Below are positions 63,866 to 64,000 of a stretch of DNA of 64,000 bases, one piece after another. The stretch lies in NCBI GenBank assembly GCA_029552245.1, contig JAKPDW010000038.1, forward strand, positions 49,498 to 113,497, given 5' to 3'. Source of the DNA: Deltaproteobacteria bacterium (GTDB taxonomy: Bacteria > Desulfobacterota > Desulfomonilia > UBA1062). Under the pieces are notes generated by a model. The model saw nothing but the letters and a program-made list of their open reading frames with translations, ran no database searches and was not told the origin of the DNA. Position numbers and translations under genes: made by a program. Within the stretch, counting starts at the first letter, position 1; every line of letters starts with the position of its first letter.

Positions 63866-64000
63866 TCATGACAACTTTAGGGGGTTAGATCGTAACATTT
63901 TGAGGAGCAGTTTGTACACATCTTCGTTGCGGTGGTTGAACCTGAACTCGGTCTCTTTCAGATGGAGATAGAAGGTACTCTTGCTCATGCCTCGAAACTT
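63866..64000 (-). mobile_element. IS1595-type transposase, C-terminal fragment (gene continues past window edge)
   Basis: Minus strand KFRGMSKSTFYLHLKETEFRFNHRNEDVYKLLLKMLRSNPLKLS*; 45 codons open to the window end, absent from the supplied ORF track. Confidence 0.8.

Overview
High-GC bacterial chromosome segment, Deltaproteobacteria/Desulfobacterota-like by gene content and order (inference). Positions ~1-42.6 kb are mostly core genes: purine and pyrimidine biosynthesis, a gyrA-gyrB-dnaN-parB-parA block with a near-perfect parS, nusA-infB-rbfA-truB-rpsO-pnp, rfbB/rfbD, lepB, pyrRBC, two tRNAs, a tandem pair of type IV pilins, and a mutY-like glycosylase. Positions ~43.3-64 kb are accessory and visibly more AT-rich. 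They hold a minus-strand exopolysaccharide/exosortase cluster: BY-kinase, Wzz, beta-barrel protein, Wza, PrsT-like TPR protein, WecA, exosortase fused to EpsI, three glycosyltransferases, two unusual phosphotransferase-like proteins, O-antigen ligase/polymerase, and a large secreted protein. The left side of this cluster carries a tRNA 3'-end remnant and a decayed transposase; the right side carries an IS1595-type transposase C-terminus at the window edge. Best candidates for undescribed biology are the two phosphotransferase-like proteins plus secreted protein in the exosortase cluster, and a 588-aa Rossmann/CTTN-motif protein at 35993-37759. All assignments are by eye from sequence motifs; no database search was run.
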